Both the position numbers and the translations under genes were made by a program. DNA of 64,000 nt, taken from the NCBI RefSeq assembly GCF_018736065.1, contig NZ_CP076130.1, positions 134,001-198,000 of the forward strand, read 5' to 3'. This document shows, piece by piece, positions 6,841-17,322 of this stretch. Every line of letters starts with the position of its first letter. Within the stretch, counting starts at the first letter, position 1. Under the pieces are notes generated by a model. The model did no database searches and had not been told where the DNA came from. It saw only the letters and a program-made list of their open reading frames with translations. This DNA is from Flammeovirga kamogawensis. Lineage in GTDB: Bacteria; Bacteroidota; Bacteroidia; Cytophagales; Flammeovirgaceae.

Positions 6841-9800
6841 ATGAAGAAAAGTATGAAACAAATGAAATGGGCTTACTTTTTATCACTATGGAGCACTTTG
6901 CTCTTTGTAGTGATTTGCCTAAACACTACCAATGTTCAAGCACAAAATCCAGAGGTACCAACTGGAATTGTTTATGCTCAAGACACACTGTTTATGAGGA
7001 ATAACCAAAATGGCAGTACAGAGCCGTATTATTTTTCTGGTACGAACAACTACTACATGATGTACAAATCTATGGATATGGCAAAAGATATCTTAGATGG
7101 TATGGTTTGCTTAAACCAGAAGGTGGTAAGAATGTGGTTTTTTATGGATGGAGAAAAAGTACATGATGGCTACAGTTTCCAATCTGCTCCTTACACGTAC
7201 AACGAGGCTGGATACCAACACATGGATTCTATTATGGCAGAATTGGAAAAAAGGGACCTTAAGTGTATTCCAGTTTTTGTAAATTATTGGTCGGACTTTG
7301 GAGGTATGCAACAATACGCCAATTGGACGGGTGGTGCTGCCACAGATTTTTACACTAACCCTGAGATGAAAAACATCTATAAGAAGTATGTAGATTCTTG
7401 GTTAGAGAGAACAAACACTGTTACGGGGAGAAAGTATGCTGACGATCCTACCGTTTTTTCTTGGCAATTAACAAACGAAGCGAGGTCTACTTCTGCTACT
7501 GTTGGAGCATATGTAAATTGGGCAGACGAGATGTCTACTTATATAAAAAGTAAAGACCCATATCATATGGTAAGTATGGGAGATGAGGGGCTTTTTAATT
7601 ATTCTTATGATGAGGTAAATCAGATAAATGCAGAAAGAGAAGCCAATGGAAAGGATTTACTTACACAAGATTGGCAATATGCAGGTGGGCAAGGAGATTG
7701 GATCGGGCTAATCAACCTACCAAATATTGATTTTGGGACTATTCATAATTATGCAACAGACAATTGGAGCAAGGATTTAGAATGGGGTGAAATATGGACA
7801 GCTTACCACGTAGAAGTAGCACATGGTTTAAATAAACCTTGTATTATGGAAGAGTACGATAAAGCGTATACGGGTACTTGGGACTTAACCAAAGATCAGG
7901 AAAGAGCCGAGGTAATGAAAGCTTATACAGATATTATTAACGAAACAAATATGGCAGGGGATTGCTCGTGGATGTTAGTTGGTATTAATACATCGGCTTC
8001 AGAACCCCCAACTCCAGGTTACACCACTGTAATTGAAGGTGGCTGTGATACACAAACGCCAGTAGATGAGATTTGGTTATACCGTGTAAAGTGGCCAGGA
8101 GATGGACATCAGTATTCACGTTTTGATCCGTATACAGCACCTGTACTTACGGCTCACGGACAACGAATGTTAGAGAAAAATATCCAATCTGCACCTGGAG
8201 ATTTCGGTAAATTATCACCAACAAATTCAGCGGAAAGTGTTAGTGTAATCCCTACTTTTTCATGGGAAGGAGCTCAATTTGCTTCTAATTATACATTAAC
8301 TATTTCTACTTCGAGTAACCTAAGTAATCCTACTGTATATTCTGATATTAAAGGGACTTCATTTTCTTTAGATCAGTCAAATAAATTAGCTTACAACACT
8401 ACGTATTATTGGCAAGTAGAAGCAAGTAATTATATTGGAAATAAAGTAGCGGGTAACGTAAGTACTTTTTCTACACAAGCACCTCCACCACCAGTTGGCA
8501 TTTTTTCTCCTGTGTTACCTTTATCGAATGATGTACCTACTACGGCTACAGAATTTGCTTGGAGCACATCTGATAATGCAGAATTTTATCACTTAACTGT
8601 TTCTACATCAAGTGATTTGTCTAACCCAATTATTGATGAATTAAGTATTGATGGAACGTCGTTTGTATCTTCAAAAAAGCTGTCAAATTTCACAGCATAT
8701 TATTGGTCAGTAACTGCCTATAATTCGTTATATGAAGAAACAATTGATGGAGGAACGCAATCTTTTATCACGCAATTACCTTCGCCTATAATAGATAATT
8801 TTGAGAGTTACACATCTTCTACCATAGCAACGGCTTGGGTTCAAAATCCTAGCGGAGGTACTGTAAATGTAAGTACAGATATAAACGCTCCTTCTGAAGG
8901 TGTTCAAGGGATGAAGTTAACGTATGATTTCTCTTCATACGCAGGTATTACAAGAACAATTAATGCAAATTTATTGGGGTATGATGGTATTGGCTTTGCC
9001 TTAAAAGGTGATAACTCAAATCGTACTCTTTTACTTCAGTTTTTAGAAAGTTCTGGAGAATATTGGGAGGCTTCTGTTCAAATTCAAGGTAATGAAGACG
9101 TTTATTTACCATTCTCCAATTTTGAAAACCCAAGTTGGGGCGGTGCAATAAATGGTACAGTTGATCAAGGTTCAATTACACAAATTGCATTTTACTTTGG
9201 AGGTGAAGCAGGTAGCGGAACTATAACAATTGATAACTTAAGAGGAGTAATTACTTCTGGCGAAAATAGAGCTCCTGTAGCCAATGCTGGTATTGATTTA
9301 ATTGTAGAGGATGAAGACAAAGATGGTTTAGCTAATGTAACCCTTTCTGGTGCTGCATCTTTTGATTCGGATGGATCAATTGTAAATTATTCTTGGACAG
9401 AAAATGGTGTAGAAATCGGGATTGGAAGCACTCCTGTTTTATCACTTTCTTTAGGCGATCATTTGATTACTCTAGAAGTTACAGATAATCAAGGAGCGAC
9501 AAGTCAGGATGATATTACGGTATCTGTGGTAAATCCTGCAAATAAAATTCCAGTTGCGAGAGCTGGTGACAATCAAGTGGTTTCTGACACTGACGGAAAT
9601 GGTTTAGCAACTGTAACATTAAATGGGTCTGCTAGTAGCGATGAGGATGGCACAATTACAGATTTTACATGGATAGATGCAGGTGTAATTGTGGCAGAAG
9701 GTGAAATAGTAAACTTAGAACTTCCAGTAGGGACAACAAGTATTCAGTTGCAAGTTAGAGACGACCAAGGTGCTTCTTCTGTAGATATAGTAGAAATAAC

Positions 9801-12774
9801 GGTACAAGCAGTAGGTGTTAATTTACCTCCAATTGCAGCAACTAATGGGGTTACGGTTACAGATACAGATGAAAACGGAGAAGAAGTTATTCTCTTAGAT
9901 GCTACAAATAGTACTGATACAGATGGTCAAATAGTATCATATACTTGGTTTGAAAATGGAGTTGAAATAGCAAATGGAGCAACTGCACAAGTAGTTTTTG
10001 CAGTTGGGGTTCATGCTGTTACACTTACAGTAGTAGACAATGAGGGTAAATCAGCCTCAAAAACAGTTCAAATTATAATAAATACAACTAACCAAAAACC
10101 CTCTAGAATAGGTATACATTGGACAACATGGGATGTATCTCATTTTGAAAACTATACAGAGCATATTGGTAAAATGGAAAGTTGGGGTATTGAATATGTT
10201 TCTATTAACCTTACCTACTTTATCGATACTTATGCAGAAGGAATTATCACTACTTTAGATGGAAGAGAGAAAACACCTTCAATTGCTTTACAGAAAACGG
10301 TGATAAAATCATTAATTCAGAAAGGTTTTTATGTAAACTACCGTCCTCATGTAGACCCTATAAAATTTGCTATGCCTTTAGGTGATGCTAGAGATAATTT
10401 AAATACTATTCCTGGTGGGCAAGATTGGAGAGGGAAATTTGATCAACTAGATCCAACAGATGCAAGTATTGGTTACAAGGAGAGAATTATTTTACCTGGT
10501 TTACAAATGCTTGCAGAGTCGATTAGAGAAGCAGGTGCACCAATAACTCCAATTAGATATGATTTAGGAGCAGAATTAATGGATGCAATGCTTAACTATC
10601 CTGAACAATGGATTGCTTTAAGAGAGGAAGTGAGAACATTGTTAGCAACAGATTATGCAGATGTAGCACAACATATTACACTAGGTCATAATTTCTGTCA
10701 TCATTTTGAGTATTTGAGAAGACTTGAAAACCACGATGAATATTTACAAAGAATTACACCAAGTAACGAAGTTGAAGACCCTAATTTATTTTTAGACCGT
10801 CCGGGTGTAACAGAAACAACGCGCTTAAAAATTGGAGAATACATTGCTGGTCTTGACGAGGTGAGTATTTCTCAGTATATGCCTTTAGATATTTTATCTA
10901 CAGGGGCAACAACTCCAGCTGATGTTAAGAATGCATTGGCATTGCACGAAGAAAATTTCATTAATGAGATTTTAATGCAAGAGTTAGGAATTGCTGCACA
11001 AGATATTCCTGCACTGCATATTGGTGAATACGGAATGGGTTGGAGAGGATTAGCTGCTCCAAATGTTTGGGATGTAGATGCTTGGAATGCTGCAGGTAGA
11101 AGCGATGGAATTCTTACTGATGAGCAACAAATGGAAGATGCTAGAATTGCTATTGAAGGGATTGTTCAATACGTAAATGATACGGAGAATACAAAATTCA
11201 ACTCTTTCTTACTTTGGTTTGGAGGTGCTCCTTATGACCTTATTAATATTAATGAGTATTCTGAATGGTACAATGAACCTGCGGCAAATACTTTAGAAGC
11301 ATATTGGTCTACACACCAAGGTTTTCCAAGTATTGAAAGACCATTTGATGAAGTAATTGCACTCCGCCCAACAGCTAATGCAGGTATTGATCAAGAAATT
11401 ATTGATACTGATAAAAACGGTACTGAAACAATAGCTTTAGACGGTACATTAAGTAAAGATACAGATGGAGTAATTTCTTCTTATTCATGGGTTTTAGATA
11501 ATCTTGAAATAGGAACATCAGAAACACTATCAATAGATTTACCTGTTGGAGTACATGTAATAAACTTAACAGTAACGGACAATGATGGTCTTACAGCTAC
11601 AGATTTAGTTACAATTACTGTTATAAGTGAAGAGTTACCGCCTGTTGAATTGTTAAATATTGCATTATATAAAGATGTGGAGATATCTTCTATAGATGGT
11701 TTTGCAGGTGAAGGAACCGCAATTACTGATGGTGATTTAACTACGCGTTGGGCTAGTGCATGGGCTGATCCGCAATGGATTTATATTGATCTAGAAAATG
11801 AATATGAAATTTCTAGTGTAGTATTAAATTGGGAAAATGCTTATGCAGATCAATATAAAATAGAAGTGTCTAATGATGCTCAGAGTTGGACAGAAGTATA
11901 TCTGCAAAATGCTGGAAATGGCGGTGTAGAAACAATAACATTAAATGCTCAAGCAACCTATGTTAGAGTGTATTTTTCTAATAGAGCAACACAGTGGGGT
12001 AACTCTTTATGGGAAGTTGAAGTATATGGTACTTTAATAGAAAATGGTGATAACCCACCAGTAAATACATTACCTATTGCAGATGCTGGTGCAGATATTT
12101 CTATTGAAGATATAGATGATAATGGTACTGAAACTATTTTATTAGATGCATCTTTAAGTTCTGATAATGACGGAACTATTACAGTATATAAATGGTATGA
12201 TGGAAGTACGCTAGTAGCAGAGGGGATGACTGCAAATGTTTCTTTAACAGTAGGAGAGTATGTGATTTCTTTAGAAGTAACAGATAACGCTGGTGCTACA
12301 GCAACAGACAACATTACTATTAATGTGTTACCTAAAGAAGAAGTTACTTTACCATCTGCATGTGATGGATATGAAGAGTGGTCTAGTACTAAAGAGTATA
12401 CACAAGGAGGTATGCAAGTAGTATACAATGGAAATATTTATGAAAATAAATGGTGGACTGTTGGTACAAACCCTGCATCGAATTCTGACCAATGGGGTGT
12501 TTGGATTTTAAAAGGATCGTGTGGTAGTAATAGTAGAGCTACAACAACTACTTTAGAAGCTGCTATTACACTTTACCCTAACCCTGCTAAAGATGTTTTA
12601 AATATCTATGCTGTCGGTTTTGAAAAAGTAATAGTATATGGTATTCAAGGCAATAGGATTGAAGAATCTATTGTGCCTAAGTTACAAATTTCTGAATACG
12701 GTACGGGGATGTATATTATTCAAATTATTACTTCTGATGGAGAAAATACCATTCGCCAATTTGTAAAAGAGTAA
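6841..12774 (+). CDS. Giant secreted two-catalytic-domain mannanase (GH5 plus GH113-like) with T9SS tail
   Basis: The 1977-residue secreted enzyme has this domain order. Signal peptide 1-34. GH5 barrel of the eukaryote-like mannanase type (GH5_7) at about 40-450, with acid/base E213 (TNEA) and nucleophile E338 (EEYD). Two fibronectin-III-like domains at about 455-645. A CBM11/CBM30-like jelly roll at about 650-802. Three PKD domains at about 810-1083. A second clan GH-A barrel at about 1088-1494, with PHVDP at 1169-1173 and likely catalytic residues E1245 (GAEL) and E1396 (GEYG), best matched to GH113 mannanases. Then PKD (1510-1595), a discoidin/CBM32-like domain (1604-1731), PKD (1742-1830), a CBM5/12-like domain (1841-1894, with the WW pair at 1871-1872) and a T9SS sorting domain (1908-1977). 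It probably attacks polymeric mannan at the cell surface. The GH5 assignment is firm and GH113 is likely. Exact specificities are inferred. Confidence 0.88.
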   Translation: MKKSMKQMKWAYFLSLWSTLLFVVICLNTTNVQAQNPEVPTGIVYAQDTLFMRNNQNGSTEPYYFSGTNNYYMMYKSMDMAKDILDGMVCLNQKVVRMWFFMDGEKVHDGYSFQSAPYTYNEAGYQHMDSIMAELEKRDLKCIPVFVNYWSDFGGMQQYANWTGGAATDFYTNPEMKNIYKKYVDSWLERTNTVTGRKYADDPTVFSWQLTNEARSTSATVGAYVNWADEMSTYIKSKDPYHMVSMGDEGLFNYSYDEVNQINAEREANGKDLLTQDWQYAGGQGDWIGLINLPNIDFGTIHNYATDNWSKDLEWGEIWTAYHVEVAHGLNKPCIMEEYDKAYTGTWDLTKDQERAEVMKAYTDIINETNMAGDCSWMLVGINTSASEPPTPGYTTVIEGGCDTQTPVDEIWLYRVKWPGDGHQYSRFDPYTAPVLTAHGQRMLEKNIQSAPGDFGKLSPTNSAESVSVIPTFSWEGAQFASNYTLTISTSSNLSNPTVYSDIKGTSFSLDQSNKLAYNTTYYWQVEASNYIGNKVAGNVSTFSTQAPPPPVGIFSPVLPLSNDVPTTATEFAWSTSDNAEFYHLTVSTSSDLSNPIIDELSIDGTSFVSSKKLSNFTAYYWSVTAYNSLYEETIDGGTQSFITQLPSPIIDNFESYTSSTIATAWVQNPSGGTVNVSTDINAPSEGVQGMKLTYDFSSYAGITRTINANLLGYDGIGFALKGDNSNRTLLLQFLESSGEYWEASVQIQGNEDVYLPFSNFENPSWGGAINGTVDQGSITQIAFYFGGEAGSGTITIDNLRGVITSGENRAPVANAGIDLIVEDEDKDGLANVTLSGAASFDSDGSIVNYSWTENGVEIGIGSTPVLSLSLGDHLITLEVTDNQGATSQDDITVSVVNPANKIPVARAGDNQVVSDTDGNGLATVTLNGSASSDEDGTITDFTWIDAGVIVAEGEIVNLELPVGTTSIQLQVRDDQGASSVDIVEITVQAVGVNLPPIAATNGVTVTDTDENGEEVILLDATNSTDTDGQIVSYTWFENGVEIANGATAQVVFAVGVHAVTLTVVDNEGKSASKTVQIIINTTNQKPSRIGIHWTTWDVSHFENYTEHIGKMESWGIEYVSINLTYFIDTYAEGIITTLDGREKTPSIALQKTVIKSLIQKGFYVNYRPHVDPIKFAMPLGDARDNLNTIPGGQDWRGKFDQLDPTDASIGYKERIILPGLQMLAESIREAGAPITPIRYDLGAELMDAMLNYPEQWIALREEVRTLLATDYADVAQHITLGHNFCHHFEYLRRLENHDEYLQRITPSNEVEDPNLFLDRPGVTETTRLKIGEYIAGLDEVSISQYMPLDILSTGATTPADVKNALALHEENFINEILMQELGIAAQDIPALHIGEYGMGWRGLAAPNVWDVDAWNAAGRSDGILTDEQQMEDARIAIEGIVQYVNDTENTKFNSFLLWFGGAPYDLININEYSEWYNEPAANTLEAYWSTHQGFPSIERPFDEVIALRPTANAGIDQEIIDTDKNGTETIALDGTLSKDTDGVISSYSWVLDNLEIGTSETLSIDLPVGVHVINLTVTDNDGLTATDLVTITVISEELPPVELLNIALYKDVEISSIDGFAGEGTAITDGDLTTRWASAWADPQWIYIDLENEYEISSVVLNWENAYADQYKIEVSNDAQSWTEVYLQNAGNGGVETITLNAQATYVRVYFSNRATQWGNSLWEVEVYGTLIENGDNPPVNTLPIADAGADISIEDIDDNGTETILLDASLSSDNDGTITVYKWYDGSTLVAEGMTANVSLTVGEYVISLEVTDNAGATATDNITINVLPKEEVTLPSACDGYEEWSSTKEYTQGGMQVVYNGNIYENKWWTVGTNPASNSDQWGVWILKGSCGSNSRATTTTLEAAITLYPNPAKDVLNIYAVGFEKVIVYGIQGNRIEESIVPKLQISEYGTGMYIIQIITSDGENTIRQFVKE

Positions 12775-13179
12775 TGCTTTTATTTTAAGTAATTAAATAT
12801 AATTATTTACAGATTGCTTAAAGGTGGCATTTTGTTTTAGTTCAAAAAAATAGATTGTGTTTATTTACACACTATTTGAATTAAAATGAAATGTCACTTT
12901 TTTATATAAAATTCATGTGAAAAACTGATTTTCTCTCGAAATAAATACTGAATTACAAGAAGAACACCGTTTGTAGTATGTATATTTACAGTAGAGCCTT
13001 TTTTAATTAGTCTGTTTTGATAGACAGTCTAATTTTTAATAAAAAGCACTACTACGAACAGAATCTAAATACTTTTTTATTCAATTATTGAACACTTATT
13101 TACTTTTCGATAATTCACCAGCTACATAGATTCTTTTGAAGATAATTGACAATAATACCGACAGACAGTTTTATTTTAT
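12775..13179. other. Intergenic region between the mannanase and the hybrid regulator
   Basis: This is 405 bases of non-coding DNA. It contains one imperfect inverted repeat (13005-13034), described separately, and no credible gene. A weak stem near 12852-12880 could be a terminator for the mannanase gene. Confidence 0.45.
13005..13034. promoter_or_regulatory. Imperfect inverted repeat upstream of the hybrid regulator
   Basis: AATTAGTCTGT (13005-13015) and ACAGTCTAATT (13024-13034) pair with one mismatch across an 8-base spacer and are followed by a T-rich stretch. It could be a rho-independent terminator or an operator. Confidence 0.35.
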
Positions 13180-16100
13180 ATGAGACAATTTTTTAAATTT
13201 TATACTAGCTTACTATTAGTTTTTTTGTCATTATTTTGTTCAGCTACCCCACTTAAGTTAGCCAACTTTTCGGGGTCGGTTACAAATATTATGCAAGATT
13301 CTGAAGGCTATATTTGGTTTGCTACTTGGGATGGACTATACAAATATGACGGTTACCAACTTACTACCTTTGGTGAACGGGAATATAAACCTTTACTCGA
13401 TAAAAAGATTTCTGCAGTAATGGAACATTCAGATGGTACAATTTGGATAGGCACCGATAATAATGGCATTTTTATCTATCATAAATCATCTGACTCTTTT
13501 GAACATCTTACAGAAAAATCTGAATCAGCTCGTTCTTTAGGCATCAAAAGAATTACATCTTTTGCAGAAGATAACCTAGGTAACGTATGGATTGGTACTC
13601 AAGGAAATGGGTTGGGATATTATTCCAAGAGCGATGGGATTTTTAAAATCTACACTCGTAGAAATTTTGGGAATCATTTTAATGCACAGATTTTTCAAGA
13701 TTTAGTGTTATCTGTCCATTATGACCATAATGGGTATTTATGGTTTGGAACAATGCAAGGTTTGGCATGCTTAAACATTAAAACATTCGAACTTTCCCTA
13801 TTAACAGGTAAGCCTTTTGTAGGGGTATATAGTATTTATCAGTCAGAATCAAATGATATTTGGTGCTCTAATATGCAAGGAATCTTTATTGCTAAATTTC
13901 AAAATAAAGCACTTTCTGGTAAAGTTGTAAAAGAAATTGAGAACAACAATAAATCATATATAACACCATCTTTATCACAAAAAAATAAGTTATGGTACAT
14001 GACTTCAGAAGAGGTGTATGCAATAAATACAATCAATTATGAAGTAAATGACTTTCAGAAGTATAATTCGAAAAGTGGTTTTTCTGCAATATTAGAAGAC
14101 CGTTCAGGAACATTGTGGGTAGGTACACATTTTGGTGTTTATATGTTGGACCTTTTTCAGAAACCAATTTATCCTCTTTTCTCAGATGTAGTAGACCCTG
14201 TTGTAGCTATTGGCGAGGCCAACGATAAAGTATGGGTAGGCACAATTACTGGTAAATTATATTTTGAAACGCCTAATTATCAAAATAAAAATAAGTGGGG
14301 TAAGAGTTCGCAGAGGTTTGAACAGATTAGTGCAATAGTTGGACGAAATAATAACGTATGGGTTGCTGCAGTTGGACTGGGAATTTATAAGCTAGACAAC
14401 AGTTCTGGAAAAGTGAAAAAGTTCTATTCTCGTAGTAATGAATTAATGAACCCATACATTATGACAATGGCCTTGAATAATTACGATGGCAGTTTATGGG
14501 GCGGTTCTTGGGATGCAGGCTTAACGTATTATTCTGATAAAGATGATAGGTTTTATGATTTTAAAACGGGACTTGGAAGAGAATTATTCAATACGCCAAT
14601 AATTAAAATCCTACCTGTTAGTGATGAAGAAGTTTGGATAGGTACTCGAGGGCAGGGATTGTGGAAGTTGCAGTATAAAAAAGGGTTTGAGATTACTAAA
14701 CTAGAACAGTTTAATGTACGAACACCTACAATGAATACATCTTTAATTTCTGATATTATTGAATATGATAACAATAGTTTGTTGGTAGCAACTGAAAATG
14801 GATTGTTTAAATTTTTAAGAGATAAAAAACATTTTTCTCAGAAAGATATTCCAAATAAACTTGCTAAGGCGACAATAAGTAGTATTGAAAAAGAAAAAGA
14901 TAATACAATTTGGGGAACAACATTAACCTACGTTTTTGAATGGAAAGGTGATGAAATATATACGTACACTGAAGCAGATGGCTTATCTAATGAGAGGTAT
15001 TTTAATAATGCAAAATTATATACTTCTAAAGGTGATATCCTTTTTGGAGGGGAGAAAGGTGTTGATGTTTTAAATGTGATCAATTTTAATAAAAACCCTT
15101 ATGATGTAACGCCAATTATCACAAATTTCTATTTAAAAGATCACGTTATTCACCCTAAAGAACTGGTAAATGGACAAATTTTATTGGCAGATAGAATACA
15201 GAATCTTGAACAAATAAATTTAAAGCATGATCAAAATTCTTTCGGTTTTTCTTTAAGTAGTTTGAATTATTCTATAGGTGATAAAAAGGTTTTTACATAT
15301 AAATTAGAGGGTTTAGATAAAGATTGGATTACAGCTCCTAACGGAAAGTCATTAATAACCTACACAGGTTTGATGCCCGGAAATTACACTTTTGTAGTTA
15401 AAGCATTAAATGTTGATGGGAAAATATCGAGTAAAGAAGTAAAGTTAAAAGTAAATATTAGCCCTATTTGGTATAGAACAACTTTGGCGTATGTAATATA
15501 TACCATTTCTTTAATTGGTATTTTATTCTTGTCTATGGTTTGGTGGAGAAGAAAAGTATTACAGGCTAACAGAGATAAATATGAACATTTAAAAATTCGT
15601 GATGAGAAGATAGAATATGAGAGAAAGGTTAATTTCTTTACAAACTTATCGCATGAATTAAGAACTCCTCTAACATTGGTTTTAGGGCCTATAGAACAAA
15701 TTTCTAAGAACGAGACGGTAGATGTGGCGTTACAAGAACCTCTAGGGATTGCCTATAGAAATGCTCAAAGATTATTACGTTTAACAGACCAATTAATGTT
15801 TTTAACGAAGTCGCAACACGGGCAAATTGGTTTAAATATTAAAGAAGAAGAAATTAAATTTTTACTTAAAGATGCGACCGATGCATTTAAACATATCGCT
15901 AAACGTAAGGGTATAAATTATACTGTTCAGTTACCAATTGAAGACGAAGGAAGAAGTATTTATATTGATAAAGTAATGCTAGAAGCAGTACTGTATAATG
16001 TTTTATCAAATGCATTTAAATATAATGTTAATAATGGTGGTGTTTGGGTGAATGCAAGTTTATGTGTGTATGCAGATGTACAACCTAAGTTTGAAAGTTA

Positions 16101-17244
16101 CCAAGGTAATACGCCTTCTAAGTATTCTAAACAGTATTTATCAATAGAAATTAAAGATTCTGGAATAGGAATTAATAAGAATGATTTGGCCATTATTTTT
16201 GATCGTTTCTATCAAGTAAAATCAAAAAATGATACTGGTTCTGGAATTGGTTTGGCCTTTGCTAAATCAATTATTGAGGTAATGAACGGTATTATTTATG
16301 TGGAAAGTGAGCCATCTTTAGGATCGAAATTTACATTGTTAATTCCTGCAGATATTGATTTCTATAGTAAAGAACAGAAAGAGAAAGATAACCTAGAGGA
16401 AGTTTCTAAATTATTATATTCTACAACAGAGAAATTAGAATTTAATTCTTCAAAAGAAACAACGCAACAAGAGGAGAAAGTAGAGAAACAGGAGTTGGTT
16501 CTTATTGTAGAAAAATCGACTGATATTAAAGAATATATTGCGAGTATTTTAGGTAAGAAATATAAAATAATGTACGCAACTAATGGTTTAGAAGCGTATG
16601 AGAAAGTCTTGAAATATTTCCCTTCTTTAGTAATTGCAGAGATTTATTTGGAACAAATGGACGGTTTACAACTTTCTCAGAAGATTAAATCTGGAGAAAA
16701 AACAAAGAATATGCCCATCATTTTGCTTTCTTCTAATCCAGATACGCAAGAACGTATTAAAACGTTAGAAGCTGGTGCAGATTCATTTATTTCTAAACCT
16801 TTTACCTCTAAACATATTGAAGTTAGAGTTGAACAATTATTAAAAGTAAGAGCAAATTTATCTACAGCTGTTACCACACAAAATAAAGCAGTTGATAAAA
16901 ATAAGATGTCAGCAGGCCAGAGTGTTTCTTTTGAAGATCAGGCCAGAAAAATTGTAGAAGGAAATATCTCTGAAATTGATTTCTCAGTTCCAGAATTAGC
17001 AAAAATAATGGACATGAGTACTATTCAGCTTTATCGTAAAATGAAAACGGAAACAGGAATGCCTCCTGTAGAATTTGTGCGTAATATTAGATTGCAAAAA
17101 GCACTGGAGTTGTTAAAAACTTCGGAGTTGAATATTTCTGAAATTGCTTACGAGGTTGGCTTTAATGATCCTCAATATTTCCGTAAATCATTTAAGAAAC
17201 AATTTGGACAAACACCTACGCAATATAGAAAACCAATAAAATAA
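13180..17244 (+). CDS. Hybrid two-component system regulator (HTCS) of the mannan locus
   Basis: The protein has 1354 residues. A signal peptide is followed by a periplasmic two-bladed propeller sensor built of Reg_prop repeats (about 25-680, repeated WxGT/WIGT motifs). Then come a Y_Y_Y domain (687-758), one membrane helix (767-790), HisKA with phosphoacceptor H825 (SHELRTPL), and HATPase_c (about 925-1060, with DSGIGI and GSGIGLA). A receiver-like domain (1105-1225) and an AraC-type DNA-binding domain (1250-1354) follow. Such regulators sense an oligosaccharide and activate the neighbouring Sus-type operons. Odd point: in the receiver the usual phosphoacceptor Asp is E1154 (AEIYLEQMDG), and the acidic pocket reads E1111-K1112 in place of E/D-D. 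Phosphotransfer to this domain is therefore doubtful. Confidence 0.93.
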   Translation: MRQFFKFYTSLLLVFLSLFCSATPLKLANFSGSVTNIMQDSEGYIWFATWDGLYKYDGYQLTTFGEREYKPLLDKKISAVMEHSDGTIWIGTDNNGIFIYHKSSDSFEHLTEKSESARSLGIKRITSFAEDNLGNVWIGTQGNGLGYYSKSDGIFKIYTRRNFGNHFNAQIFQDLVLSVHYDHNGYLWFGTMQGLACLNIKTFELSLLTGKPFVGVYSIYQSESNDIWCSNMQGIFIAKFQNKALSGKVVKEIENNNKSYITPSLSQKNKLWYMTSEEVYAINTINYEVNDFQKYNSKSGFSAILEDRSGTLWVGTHFGVYMLDLFQKPIYPLFSDVVDPVVAIGEANDKVWVGTITGKLYFETPNYQNKNKWGKSSQRFEQISAIVGRNNNVWVAAVGLGIYKLDNSSGKVKKFYSRSNELMNPYIMTMALNNYDGSLWGGSWDAGLTYYSDKDDRFYDFKTGLGRELFNTPIIKILPVSDEEVWIGTRGQGLWKLQYKKGFEITKLEQFNVRTPTMNTSLISDIIEYDNNSLLVATENGLFKFLRDKKHFSQKDIPNKLAKATISSIEKEKDNTIWGTTLTYVFEWKGDEIYTYTEADGLSNERYFNNAKLYTSKGDILFGGEKGVDVLNVINFNKNPYDVTPIITNFYLKDHVIHPKELVNGQILLADRIQNLEQINLKHDQNSFGFSLSSLNYSIGDKKVFTYKLEGLDKDWITAPNGKSLITYTGLMPGNYTFVVKALNVDGKISSKEVKLKVNISPIWYRTTLAYVIYTISLIGILFLSMVWWRRKVLQANRDKYEHLKIRDEKIEYERKVNFFTNLSHELRTPLTLVLGPIEQISKNETVDVALQEPLGIAYRNAQRLLRLTDQLMFLTKSQHGQIGLNIKEEEIKFLLKDATDAFKHIAKRKGINYTVQLPIEDEGRSIYIDKVMLEAVLYNVLSNAFKYNVNNGGVWVNASLCVYADVQPKFESYQGNTPSKYSKQYLSIEIKDSGIGINKNDLAIIFDRFYQVKSKNDTGSGIGLAFAKSIIEVMNGIIYVESEPSLGSKFTLLIPADIDFYSKEQKEKDNLEEVSKLLYSTTEKLEFNSSKETTQQEEKVEKQELVLIVEKSTDIKEYIASILGKKYKIMYATNGLEAYEKVLKYFPSLVIAEIYLEQMDGLQLSQKIKSGEKTKNMPIILLSSNPDTQERIKTLEAGADSFISKPFTSKHIEVRVEQLLKVRANLSTAVTTQNKAVDKNKMSAGQSVSFEDQARKIVEGNISEIDFSVPELAKIMDMSTIQLYRKMKTETGMPPVEFVRNIRLQKALELLKTSELNISEIAYEVGFNDPQYFRKSFKKQFGQTPTQYRKPIK

Positions 17245-17322
17245 GGTTTTAAATTTTTACTGAATGAGTAGAGAGTTTATTTCTCTGTAAATGTGTTATT
17301 AGTTATATCAAATTGAAAAAAA

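Noticed and set aside
11958-12428. A 156-codon minus-strand frame
   Set aside because: It is fully antisense to conserved discoidin, PKD and CBM domains of the giant mannanase.
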